Positions 53,641 through 61,739 of a stretch of DNA of 64,000 nt are shown piece after piece. The notes under the pieces were generated by a model. The model made no database searches. It had not been told where the DNA came from and worked only from the letters and a program-made list of their open reading frames with translations. Each line of letters opens with the position of its first letter. The stretch's first letter is position 1. A program made the position numbers and the translations under genes. This stretch comes from Arcobacter lacus (lineage in GTDB: Bacteria; Campylobacterota; Campylobacteria; Campylobacterales; Arcobacteraceae), in NCBI RefSeq assembly GCF_003063295.1, contig NZ_MUXF01000005.1:148462-212461 (forward strand), written 5' to 3'.

Positions 53641-54417
53641 ATGCATAAAATAAAAATTTTAAGTTTAAGTATTGTATCTGCTACACTACTTTTTACAGGT
53701 TGTGCGACAACTGAATTACAAACAAATGCAAAAATGACACAAAGCGTATTTATTAATCCAGTAAAAAAAGAATTGAAAACGATTTTTGTAAGAACTCAAA
53801 ATACAAGTGGACAAAGTATTAATCTAGAAAGTTCTATTATAAGTGAATTAATGGCAAAAGGATATAGAATAGTTGATGATCCAGATGCTGCAACTTATGT
53901 TTTAATGATGAATGTTTTATATTGTGATAAAAAGCAAGAAAATAATGTTGCTGGAGCTGCATTAGGAGCTGGAGCATTAGGAGCTGGAGTTTCAGCTTAT
54001 AATAGTCATGGAGCGACACAACCAATAGCTGTTGGTTTAGGAAGTGCTTTGATAGGCGGATTAGTTGGGAAAGCTTTAGAAGATACTATTTATCAAATGC
54101 AGGTTGATATTGTAATTAGAGAAAAAGCAAAAGGTGAAGTTTATACTTCAAGCGCAACAGTTCAAGGACAATCATCTGTTAGAGATTCAAATAAAGCTGG
54201 ATTTGTGAATAGTTTTGGAGGAAATGTAAATAATGCAAATGCCTCTGGACAATTGAATTCAAACATGGCAACAGGAACAGCTCAAAGTTATTCAACAAAT
54301 TATATAGAGCACAAAACTATGTTATTTGCAGAAGCAACTAAAATGAATTTAACTTTACAAGAAGCAACTCCAATCCTAGAAAAACAGATCTCAAATCAAA
54401 TAATAGGGTTATTTTAA
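53641..54417 (+). CDS. traT: TraT-family complement-resistance lipoprotein
   Basis: Predicted outer-membrane lipoprotein, 258 residues; the signal peptide ends in LFTGC with the cysteine near residue 21. The rest parallels F-plasmid TraT: TELQTNAKMTQSVFINPV, TIFVRTQNTSGQSINLESSI, MAKGYRIVDDPDAATYVLMMNVLYCDK, a Gly/Ala-rich hydrophobic block (AGAALGAGALGAGVSAYNSHG), a second hydrophobic segment, and EATKMNLTLQEATPILEKQI at the end. TraT in plasmids gives surface exclusion and serum resistance. No other conjugation gene is nearby, so it is a chromosomal relative. Strong AAGGAG ribosome binding site. Confidence 0.88.
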   Translation: MHKIKILSLSIVSATLLFTGCATTELQTNAKMTQSVFINPVKKELKTIFVRTQNTSGQSINLESSIISELMAKGYRIVDDPDAATYVLMMNVLYCDKKQENNVAGAALGAGALGAGVSAYNSHGATQPIAVGLGSALIGGLVGKALEDTIYQMQVDIVIREKAKGEVYTSSATVQGQSSVRDSNKAGFVNSFGGNVNNANASGQLNSNMATGTAQSYSTNYIEHKTMLFAEATKMNLTLQEATPILEKQISNQIIGLF

Positions 54418-54463
54418 AGATTTTTTTGATAATATCTATTAAATTATTAAAATGGGAGAAAGA

Positions 54464-54865
54464 ATGAAAGCAACATTAAAGCTACTGTTTATAACAGTTT
54501 TAGGATTATTTTTACTAACAGGATGTAGAACAGCAACTTTATATAATGTATCAGATAGTCCAATTGAAGTAAAAAAAGGCACTAGTGAAGAACAAGTATA
54601 TAAAGCTATTAAAAATGCTGGTTCAAGTTTAGGTTGGATGATTACAAAAGTTAAACCAGGTCTTGCTCAAGGACAATTGAATATTAGAAAACATATGGCA
54701 ATCGTAGATATTTCATATAATACAACTTCATATTCAATTAACTATAAAAATAGTAGCCAATTGGATTATAATGCTCAAGAAAATACTATTCACCAAAATT
54801 ATAATGGTTGGGTACAAAATTTAGATAACGCAATCAAAATTCAATTAAACAATTTAGCTGACTAA
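54464..54865 (+). CDS. Small hypothetical lipoprotein
   Basis: A 133-residue predicted lipoprotein with lipobox FLLTGC (cysteine near residue 21). The mature part has the pattern of small alpha/beta periplasmic domains: KGTSEEQVYKAIKNAGSSLGWMITKVKPGLAQGQLNIRKHMAIVDISYN (in pieces) and then YSINYKNSSQLDY. This layout is seen in many uncharacterised proteobacterial lipoproteins. The ATG at 54464 has GGGAGA upstream; an in-frame ATG at 54452 is less suitable. It follows traT by 46 bp. Confidence 0.72.
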   Translation: MKATLKLLFITVLGLFLLTGCRTATLYNVSDSPIEVKKGTSEEQVYKAIKNAGSSLGWMITKVKPGLAQGQLNIRKHMAIVDISYNTTSYSINYKNSSQLDYNAQENTIHQNYNGWVQNLDNAIKIQLNNLAD

Positions 54866-54867
54866 AA

Positions 54868-54893
54868 GAAGATAGTACAAATGTACTATCTTT
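54868..54893 (+). terminator. Terminator before the resorcinol/aryl-polyene cluster
   Basis: AAGATAGTAC and GTACTATCTT form a 10-bp stem with an AAAT loop, followed by a T/C-rich stretch. It separates the lipoprotein genes from the biosynthetic cluster that starts at 54918. Confidence 0.65.
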
Positions 54894-54917
54894 AACTCTC
54901 TTAAAAGAAGAAATAAT

Positions 54918-55865
54918 TTGAATAAAAAAAAAATATTGATAGTATCGTATTCACAAACAGGACAATTAAATAATTTAGTTGAGAATTTTACAAAACCACT
55001 TTTGGAAAATGAAAATTTTGAATTAATATTTAAAAAAATAAAACCAGAAAAAGAATTTTCTTTTCCTTGGAATTTTATTACTTTTATGAACACTTTTCCC
55101 GAATCTGTATTAATGACTCCTTGTAAACTAGAAGATATAAAAGATGATGAAGATGAGTTTGATTTAATAATTTTAGCTTATACTGTATGGTTTTTATCTC
55201 CATCTATTCCTATTAGTTCTTTTTTAGAAAGTAATTATTCAAAAAATAAGTTTAAAAATAAACCTGTTGTGACTTTAATTGGTTGTAGAAATATGTGGCT
55301 AATGGCTCAAGAAAAAATAAAAAAACTTCTTGAAGATTTAGATGCAACATTAATCGATAATGTTGTACTAATAGATAAAGGAAATTCATTAGAAACATTT
55401 ATCACAACTCCAAGATGGATGTTAACTGGTAAAAAAGATTCTTTTTTAGGACTTAGTAGTGCAGGAATATCAGAAGATGAGATTATAAAAACTCAGCGAT
55501 TCGGTAAAGCTTTGGTTAAAGCTTTAGAAATGGATAAAGAAAAAGAACATAAAAGTTTATTGTATGGTTTAAAAGCTGTTGAAGTTGATCCAAAACTAAT
55601 AAAAAGCGAAAAAATTGGACATAAAAGTTTTTTGATTTGGGGAAAATTAATAAAAAAAATAGGTGATTTTGAAAATAAGAAAAGAAAAATTGCTGTTATG
55701 TTTTATCTTGTATTTTTACTTCTTATGATTATAACAGTTGTTCCTATTAATATGATAGTTCAAACTATAATAAGAAAAATAAACAAAAAATCTATCCAGA
55801 AACAAAAAGAGTTTTATGAGTTGCCTAGTGGTAGTGAAGATTATAGAATGAAGGAATTTATGTAG
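54918..55865 (+). CDS. darA: DarA-type dialkylresorcinol condensing enzyme/aromatase
   Basis: A 315-residue protein with a flavodoxin-like N-terminal half (IVSYSQTGQLNNLVENF fits the FMN-phosphate loop). It has the family block FSFPWNFITFMNTFPESVL near residue 50 and LAYTVWFLSPSIPISSFL near residue 92. A hydrophobic helix near residues 255-275 could anchor it in the membrane. These traits match the dialkylresorcinol condensing enzyme of flexirubin and DAR clusters, where DarA aromatises the DarB product. The start is TTG (AAGAAG upstream). darB begins in its stop codon. Confidence 0.85.
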   Translation: MNKKKILIVSYSQTGQLNNLVENFTKPLLENENFELIFKKIKPEKEFSFPWNFITFMNTFPESVLMTPCKLEDIKDDEDEFDLIILAYTVWFLSPSIPISSFLESNYSKNKFKNKPVVTLIGCRNMWLMAQEKIKKLLEDLDATLIDNVVLIDKGNSLETFITTPRWMLTGKKDSFLGLSSAGISEDEIIKTQRFGKALVKALEMDKEKEHKSLLYGLKAVEVDPKLIKSEKIGHKSFLIWGKLIKKIGDFENKKRKIAVMFYLVFLLLMIITVVPINMIVQTIIRKINKKSIQKQKEFYELPSGSEDYRMKEFM

Positions 55866-57004
55866 TGATTGATGTATATATTAATAATATTCAAAAATTT
55901 ATGCCAAATGAACCTGTATTTAATGATGAAATTGAGGATTATTTAGGATATATTGGTGGTAAAAAATCAAAAGCAAAAAATATAGTTTTAAGAAGTAATG
56001 GAATAAAAAGAAGATTTTATGTTTTAGAAAAAGATACACAAAAGCAATTATTTACAAATGCAAAATTATGTAAAAAAGCTATAAAAAAATTAGAAAAAGA
56101 TAATTTTAAATTAGATGATTTAGAAATACTTGCTTGTGGTACAACTTCTCCTGATCAACTTATGCCAGGACATACTTTAATGGTACATGGTGAATTAAAA
56201 CTTCATCCAATTGAAACTATTTCTGCATCAGGAATATGCCTTAGTGGAGTGAATGCTTTAAAATATGTTTATCTTTCTATAAAATCAGGAGAGTTTAAAA
56301 ATGGAATCTCAACTGGTTCTGAAGCATCATCACCAATACTTAGTGCAAGAAATTTTAAAGAAGAATCAAAATGCTTAGATGAGTTAGAAAAAAATGCAAG
56401 TATTGCTTTTGAAAAAGATTTTTTAAGATGGATGTTATCTGATGGTGCAGGAGCAATGCTTTTAGAAAATAAACCAAATAAAGATAGTATTTCTTTAAAA
56501 ATAAATTTTATAGATATTCTTTCTTATGCAGGAGATATGCCTGTTTGTATGTACAGTGGATTGGAAATACAAAATGACACGATAGAATCGTGGAGAGCAT
56601 TTGAGCAAAATGAAGTTATGGAAAAATCACTTTTAAGTGTACAACAAAATGTAAAACTTTTAAATGAAAATATTGTTGAATATACAGTTGTTAGACCTCT
56701 TAGAAATATTATTAAAAAAAGAGAAATAAAAGCTGATGATTATAAATATTTTTTGCCACATTATTCATCTGAATACTTTAGAGATAAGTTATATGAAGGA
56801 TTGAAAAAGGTGGATTTTGAAATACCATATGAAAAATGGTTTACAAATCTTACTAGTTTTGGAAATACAGGAAGTGCATCAATTTATATAATTTTAGAAG
56901 AGTTATTTAATAGTGGGAATTTAAAAAAAGGTGAAAAAATTCTTTGTTATGTTCCTGAAAGTGGAAGATTCTCAACTGCATTTTTCTCTTTAGAAGTAGT
57001 ATGA
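55865..57004 (+). CDS. darB: DarB-type ketosynthase (KAS III fold)
   Basis: Thiolase-fold ketosynthase of 379 residues, GTG start overlapping the darA stop by one base. The catalytic cysteine is C125 (ISASGICLSGVNAL), the histidine is in FLPHYSSEYF near residue 300, and the asparagine is in TSFGNTGSASIYI near residue 340: the Cys-His-Asn set of KAS III enzymes. DarB proteins join two acyl precursors to a 1,3-cyclohexanedione that DarA converts to a dialkylresorcinol. The adjacent darA makes this more likely than a housekeeping FabH. Confidence 0.88.
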   Translation: MIDVYINNIQKFMPNEPVFNDEIEDYLGYIGGKKSKAKNIVLRSNGIKRRFYVLEKDTQKQLFTNAKLCKKAIKKLEKDNFKLDDLEILACGTTSPDQLMPGHTLMVHGELKLHPIETISASGICLSGVNALKYVYLSIKSGEFKNGISTGSEASSPILSARNFKEESKCLDELEKNASIAFEKDFLRWMLSDGAGAMLLENKPNKDSISLKINFIDILSYAGDMPVCMYSGLEIQNDTIESWRAFEQNEVMEKSLLSVQQNVKLLNENIVEYTVVRPLRNIIKKREIKADDYKYFLPHYSSEYFRDKLYEGLKKVDFEIPYEKWFTNLTSFGNTGSASIYIILEELFNSGNLKKGEKILCYVPESGRFSTAFFSLEVV

Positions 57005-57402
57005 TAAAAGAAAGTCAAATTCCAAAAGAGGAAAACTCTACACTTGATGGTCAGCAAAAAGTTATGTATGCAGTAAATAATACAGGAAGCTTTGAAAGAG
57101 TCAATTATGGAAGTAGTACAGAAGAATTTGCTACTTTAACAGCTGTAAATGAATACAAAGTTCTTGAAAAAGAGTGTTTACAAGAAATTAAAGAAGGCAT
57201 ATCTTCTCCAATAAAATATTTTATGTATAAAAATAGAATGGATTTACCTACACTTTGTAGTGCAATTGGCATGTTTAGTTTTAGAGTAAAAAGACATTTA
57301 AGAATGAAATATTTTAAAAAATTAAATGATAAAGTTTTGGCTAAATATGCAGAAATATTTAATATAAATTTAGAAGATTTGAAGAGTTTTAAATATGAAT
57401 AA
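57001..57402 (+). CDS. Small XRE-like helix-turn-helix protein in the DAR operon
   Basis: A 133-residue protein. About 65 disordered N-terminal residues (rich in Gln, Asn, Ser and Glu) precede a compact helical domain: SPIKYFMYKNRMDLPTLCSAIGMFSFRVKRHLRMKYFKKLND followed by KYAEIFNINLEDLKSF (in parts; about residues 72-131). The order and spacing match an XRE/Cro-type helix-turn-helix, with the KRH stretch in the recognition helix. It overlaps darB (ATGA) and the BtrH-like gene (8 bp), so it is translated as part of the operon. It is probably a cluster-specific regulator; a non-DNA-binding structural role cannot be excluded. Confidence 0.65.
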   Translation: MIKESQIPKEENSTLDGQQKVMYAVNNTGSFERVNYGSSTEEFATLTAVNEYKVLEKECLQEIKEGISSPIKYFMYKNRMDLPTLCSAIGMFSFRVKRHLRMKYFKKLNDKVLAKYAEIFNINLEDLKSFKYE

Positions 57403-58384
57403 AGAGTTTAAACATTCGCAATTTGCGCATTGTGAAAGTGGTGTTTTATCTTCTATGCTTACAAATTATGGATTAAGTATTAGTGAACCTATGGTTTTTG
57501 GATTAACAAATAGTTTAACTTTTGCTTTTTTTCCAGTAATAAAAGTAAATAATATGCCTTTGATAGCGTATAGAGCAATTCCCAAAAATATCATTAAAAA
57601 TGTTGAAAAAGTTTTAAATATTAAAATGTATAAAAAGAGTTATAAAAATATAATTGAAGCTAATTTAGAACTTACAAAACTTGTAGAAAATGAAAAAAAA
57701 CTTGTAGGATTACAAACTTCAGTTTTTTATCTTCCTTATATGCCAGAAAATATGAGATTTCATTTTAATGCACACAATTTATTAGTTTATGGAAAAGAAG
57801 GAAATATATATAAAATATCTGATCCTGTTTTTGAAGATGTTGTAGAATGTAATCAAAAAGAGTTAACAAAAGCAAGATTTGCAAAAGGAGTTTTTGCTCC
57901 AAAGGGATTTTTATATTATCCTTTAGAAATACCAAAAAATATAGATTTTACAAATGTTTTGAAAAAATCTATTAGAAAAAATGCAAAATCGATGTTAACA
58001 CCTTTTCCTTTTGCTGGAGTAAATGGTATGAAGAAATTAGCAAAAGCTATATTAAAACTTGAAAATAAAGATGAAAGATATATTAAAAATTATCTTACTC
58101 ATATTGTAAGAATGCAAGAAGAAATAGGAACTGGTGGCGGAGGGTTTAGATATCTTTATGCTGCATTTTTACAAGAAGCAAAGGCGTATGCTTTGGATAA
58201 TGAAAAACTTGATAAAGCAATATTTTTGATTACAAGTTCGGGAGATACTTTGCGAGAGTTTGCTTTAAAATGTGTTGAAAGTGCAAAAAAATTAGAGAGA
58301 TTTAATCCAAAAGATATTACAAATATTTTATTAAAAGCTTCAGAATTAGAAAAAGAAGCTTTTAAAATTTTAAAAACTATTTAA
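57395..58384 (+). CDS. BtrH-like N-terminal-domain protein (putative acyltransferase)
   Basis: A 329-residue protein. The first ~135 residues match the BtrH N-terminal domain: FKHSQFAHCESGVLSSMLTNYGLSISEPMVFGLTNSLTF (in parts), with a likely catalytic cysteine C13 and a later FHFNAHNLLVYG histidine. In butirosin synthesis BtrH transfers an acyl group from an acyl carrier protein to an aminoglycoside. The C-terminal half (about 180-329) is helical, like DUF4872-type tails. Located between DAR genes and APE genes, it is a candidate for joining a carrier-bound acyl chain to the resorcinol. Its end overlaps the convergent gene by 8 bp. Confidence 0.78.
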   Translation: MNKEFKHSQFAHCESGVLSSMLTNYGLSISEPMVFGLTNSLTFAFFPVIKVNNMPLIAYRAIPKNIIKNVEKVLNIKMYKKSYKNIIEANLELTKLVENEKKLVGLQTSVFYLPYMPENMRFHFNAHNLLVYGKEGNIYKISDPVFEDVVECNQKELTKARFAKGVFAPKGFLYYPLEIPKNIDFTNVLKKSIRKNAKSMLTPFPFAGVNGMKKLAKAILKLENKDERYIKNYLTHIVRMQEEIGTGGGGFRYLYAAFLQEAKAYALDNEKLDKAIFLITSSGDTLREFALKCVESAKKLERFNPKDITNILLKASELEKEAFKILKTI

Positions 58385-59198
58385 TAAAATTAATTAGATA
58401 AGCTCTATTATTTTCATCAATACTAATAAAAATAGAATTATTAAAATCAGAATTTAGCATATCTATAATATCTGATATACTAGAAAGATTTTCAAAGTTT
58501 TTTACTAAAGAAGAGCGAATATTTAAATTTCCTATTTGGTTTTGTGCAAATTTATTTAAGGCTACCATATCAAAATCAATACTATTTAAGAAGTTGTTTA
58601 AATCAGATAAATTTTGGAAATATTCAACTAATTCTAATTTTGCAATACAATTATCTTTCACTGAATCAATATATAACCAAGAAGAGTTATCTTTTAATAA
58701 AAGAGAATCTTTTTGTATATCTTTTAGCTGAGATTGAGGTATATTTTTTAAAGATTCATCTATATAACCGATTAAAAAACTATTTGTATAGTTACTTTTA
58801 TATTCAAAAAAAATAGTTTGAAGTGTTTTTTCAAAAGATAGCTCATTTGATGAAATAGTATAATTGTTTCCTTTACTATTTATAGCTTTTGAGATATAAA
58901 AACCAGTATTATTTGTATTGATATTTAAAAAATCGAAAGGCATTATAGGATTAGCATCTTTTAACTCATTTAAAACTTTATAAGTCTCTTCTATATTTCC
59001 ATTATTAGTTGAAGCATAAATTGATAAATTTTTATCATAGTTTATGTTTTTAAGACAATTTATAGCTCCATAAATTGCAAGAAGATTTAACTTTGATACT
59101 CTTCTTAAATCAAAACTAACTAATTCTTTTAAAAATTTTTTATACTCTTTGTCTTCTTTATAATCATCTTCAACTTTAAATATTGATTTTATGTACAT
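58377..59198 (-). CDS. Ketosynthase-like chain-length factor
   Basis: A 273-residue protein similar to the N-terminal ketosynthase-like family found as chain-length factors in aryl polyene clusters. Traits: FDLRRVSKLNLLAIYGAI near residue 30, the LSIYASTNNGNIEETYKVL strand near residue 58, PIMPFDFLNINTNNTGFYISKA near residue 84 and the NSFLIGYIDESLKNIP strand near residue 140. No catalytic cysteine lies in the expected place, so it likely pairs with the adjacent full ketosynthase as its inactive partner. It starts 3 bp after the ketosynthase gene and ends inside the convergent BtrH-like gene. Confidence 0.7.
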   Translation of the reverse strand: MYIKSIFKVEDDYKEDKEYKKFLKELVSFDLRRVSKLNLLAIYGAINCLKNINYDKNLSIYASTNNGNIEETYKVLNELKDANPIMPFDFLNINTNNTGFYISKAINSKGNNYTISSNELSFEKTLQTIFFEYKSNYTNSFLIGYIDESLKNIPQSQLKDIQKDSLLLKDNSSWLYIDSVKDNCIAKLELVEYFQNLSDLNNFLNSIDFDMVALNKFAQNQIGNLNIRSSLVKNFENLSSISDIIDMLNSDFNNSIFISIDENNRAYLINFIK

Positions 59199-59201
59199 AA
59201 C

Positions 59202-60332
59202 TTAACTCTTATTTGATAAAATTATAGAGGCATTACTTCCTCCAAATCCAACAAAATGAAATAAAACAGTTCCTTTATTTACTTTTTTGCTTTGTAAAAG
59301 TGGTGTAAAATTAACATTTTCATAACTATTCTTAAAATTTATTGTTTTTGGTAAAGTCCCATTTTTGATAGATTCACACAAGAGAATAATTTCATTAGAA
59401 CCACAAGCACCTAATGTATGCCCAATATAAGGTTTTAGAATAACAATATCACATTTTTGATTCTGTTTTTTAAATAAACTATCAAGAGCTGTTACTTCAG
59501 ATAAATTTGAATTCTCACTTCCAGTTGCATGAGCTTTTATACAAGTTAAATCTTTAATTTCTAGATTAGCCTTTTTTATAGTATTTTCTAAGCATAATAA
59601 AGTAGCTTCACCAGTTGGGTTTGAACTTGTAATTGAATGATCATCAAAACTATTCGCATAAGATATTATTTCAAAATCATCAGTATTCTTTTTTGATGTT
59701 TCAAGAATAATTGCACTACATGCTTCACCCAAAATTAAACCATCACTATCTTTATCAAAAGGCTTATACTCTCCACTAGGGCTTAATAACATTAAAGACT
59801 CAAAACCTTTATATGTAGATTGATTGAAAAACTCAAAACCAATAACAATGGCTTTTTTTATTTGATTATTTTTTATCTGTTCACTTGCTTTTATTATTGC
59901 ATTTGTACTTGAAGTACAAGCTGTATGGATGATTGTACTTTGATAATTTGAACAAATTAAGTCTTCTAAGTATTTTGTAATATTTTTAAATCCAATAGAA
60001 TCTAAACTGTTTTTATTTAAAAAAGATTCTTCTAATATAGATATTGAGTTCGATGTTGAAGCCAAAAAAATATGAAGCTCTTTTTGTTCATCTTTTGAAA
60101 GTTTTGCATCTTCTATTGCATCAAGTACAACTTGAGATAATAAGGAATAAAATTTATCTTTTTGCGAATCAAAATTTCTTTTTATTCTATAATAATTCAG
60201 ACCTTCAAAATTATTATGTAAATAATCTTTATATGTTTCATCATTAATACTTTCAAATGTTTTTATACATTCAAATTTATTATTTCCTAAAGCACAAATA
60301 ATTGAAGAACCCGTTATAAATGTTTTATGCAT
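59202..60332 (-). CDS. Beta-ketoacyl-ACP synthase (KAS II/FabF type)
   Basis: Condensing enzyme of 376 residues with the full KAS II triad: C139 (HTACTSSTNA), H268 (KAHATGSENSN) and H305 (YIGHTLGACGS). PFDKDSDGLILGEACSAIIL near residue 191 and the final FVGFGGSNASIIL are typical. It is divergent from housekeeping FabF. Located directly after the ACP gene (8-bp overlap) and before the chain-length factor, it is the probable polyene-elongating ketosynthase of the cluster. Confidence 0.9.
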   Translation of the reverse strand: MHKTFITGSSIICALGNNKFECIKTFESINDETYKDYLHNNFEGLNYYRIKRNFDSQKDKFYSLLSQVVLDAIEDAKLSKDEQKELHIFLASTSNSISILEESFLNKNSLDSIGFKNITKYLEDLICSNYQSTIIHTACTSSTNAIIKASEQIKNNQIKKAIVIGFEFFNQSTYKGFESLMLLSPSGEYKPFDKDSDGLILGEACSAIILETSKKNTDDFEIISYANSFDDHSITSSNPTGEATLLCLENTIKKANLEIKDLTCIKAHATGSENSNLSEVTALDSLFKKQNQKCDIVILKPYIGHTLGACGSNEIILLCESIKNGTLPKTINFKNSYENVNFTPLLQSKKVNKGTVLFHFVGFGGSNASIILSNKS

Positions 60333-60579
60333 TTTTGATTAAATATTCTTCTAAACTATTAATTGATTGCATAATTTTTCTAAGTTCTTTACTATCTGTT
60401 GTTTTAAGTCCATATTTTTTATGAATAGCCATTGATATTTGTAATGCATCCATTGAGTCAAGTTCTAAAATAGAATCTGGTCCAAATAAAGCTTCATCAT
60501 CTTTAATATCATCAATGTCACACTCTTTTTCACACTCTTCAATTATTAATTTTTTTAATTCATATTTTAAGTCTGACAT
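60325..60579 (-). CDS. Acyl carrier protein of the aryl-polyene cluster
   Basis: An 84-residue carrier protein. The phosphopantetheine serine is S42 in the ILELDSMDALQI motif. The start at 60579 is fixed by AAGGGAA upstream and by the one-base overlap with the permease stop (TGATG); a longer open frame upstream lies inside the permease gene. It is followed with an 8-bp overlap by the ketosynthase gene. It would carry the growing polyene chain. Confidence 0.9.
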   Translation of the reverse strand: MSDLKYELKKLIIEECEKECDIDDIKDDEALFGPDSILELDSMDALQISMAIHKKYGLKTTDSKELRKIMQSINSLEEYLIKNA

Positions 60580-61739
60580 CAAAATTCCCTTTTTTTTAGT
60601 AATAAATTTGCAAAAATGAGGCATATTGTACCAAAAATCAATAAGTAGCACAAATAAAGTCTTATATCATTGAAATTTCCAGCACGAACTAAAACCTCCA
60701 AGAAGCTTTCAAGTCCCCATGACATAGGGGAAAATATGCTTAAATCTTGCATAAACTGTGGCATCACAAATTTAGGAACCATAATTCCAGCAATAGCAGC
60801 AAAAATGATATTTATAACTCCTCCAATAGAAGTTGCTTCTTCTGTTGTTTTACTTATATTTGCTATTAGAAGTGCAAAACTAATTGCTGCGAAAGAGACA
60901 ACAAAAGAGATTAAAATTAATAAAAAAAGATTTCCTTGAATATCTAATTTATCTCCACCAAATAAAGGAACAATGAAAATTCCTACTAAAAACATAAGAA
61001 TAATTTGGATTTGGTTAATGATAAAATATGGTAGAATTTTTCCTAAAAGTATTAGATATAAAGGTACATTTATACTTTTTATTCTTTGAATAGTTCCAAA
61101 GCTTTTTTCATTTATAAATGTATTTGAAATAGGAATTAAAATAAAAAACATCGAAAAAATTAACCAAGCTGGAACGCTTTGTTGTACAGAATTTATCTTG
61201 AAACTATCTTTTTCATTTTTAAATATATATTTATTAGTTATAAAACTATCTAAGTTATCTAAACTTCTTGCATCAATTTTTGAATCAATAAAAAATTCTT
61301 TAGTGATAGATTTTGATATTAATTTAACCAATTCGTTTTTTAAAATGATTTGTAATTCATATTTAGTATCTGGTTTACTTAGTATTTCAATAGAAAAATC
61401 TTTATTATTATCTTTTATTTTTCTTTTAAAATCTTTATCAAGTTTTACAATAAAATCATAATTTTTGTTGTACATAATAGATGCAGGTTCATTTTCATCT
61501 TCTAAATAACTTTCAAAATAAGGGTTTTTATTAATATTTTCTATAATTTCTGAAATATCTTTATTTGAAGAACTTAATATTGCAACTTTTAGTTTTGTAT
61601 CAATTGTTTGTGAGTAACTATTTTTTAATGCCAAAGACATTATTAAAATAAAAATAGTAGGCATTAAAAATAAAACTAATAGTGCGTGAATATCTCTGAA
61701 GATAAGTTTGAATTCTTTTTTTAAAATATAGTAAAACAT
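60579..61739 (-). CDS. ABC-2 type exporter permease
   Basis: A 386-residue inner-membrane permease of the ABC-2 group. One N-terminal helix (about residues 17-37, LLVLFLMPTIFILIMSLAL) is followed by a periplasmic domain of ~150 residues and a block of five helices (about 195-385), which include WLIFSMFFILIPISNTFINE and the AAIAGIMVPKFVMPQFMQ loop. The ATG at 61739 overlaps the ATPase stop (TGATG) with GAGGGA upstream; the TTG one codon before is less likely. With the adjacent ATPase it forms an exporter, probably for the cluster's product or an intermediate. Confidence 0.88.
   Translation of the reverse strand: MFYYILKKEFKLIFRDIHALLVLFLMPTIFILIMSLALKNSYSQTIDTKLKVAILSSSNKDISEIIENINKNPYFESYLEDENEPASIMYNKNYDFIVKLDKDFKRKIKDNNKDFSIEILSKPDTKYELQIILKNELVKLISKSITKEFFIDSKIDARSLDNLDSFITNKYIFKNEKDSFKINSVQQSVPAWLIFSMFFILIPISNTFINEKSFGTIQRIKSINVPLYLILLGKILPYFIINQIQIILMFLVGIFIVPLFGGDKLDIQGNLFLLILISFVVSFAAISFALLIANISKTTEEATSIGGVINIIFAAIAGIMVPKFVMPQFMQDLSIFSPMSWGLESFLEVLVRAGNFNDIRLYLCYLLIFGTICLIFANLLLKKREF

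Noticed and set aside
53641..54417. TraT as a sign of an integrated conjugative plasmid
   Set aside because: No relaxase, type IV secretion, integrase or plasmid maintenance genes are nearby and the flanks are core genes.
60580..60651. N-terminal extension of the acyl carrier protein
   Set aside because: It lies inside the permease gene. The TGATG overlap and AAGGGAA mark 60579 as the start.
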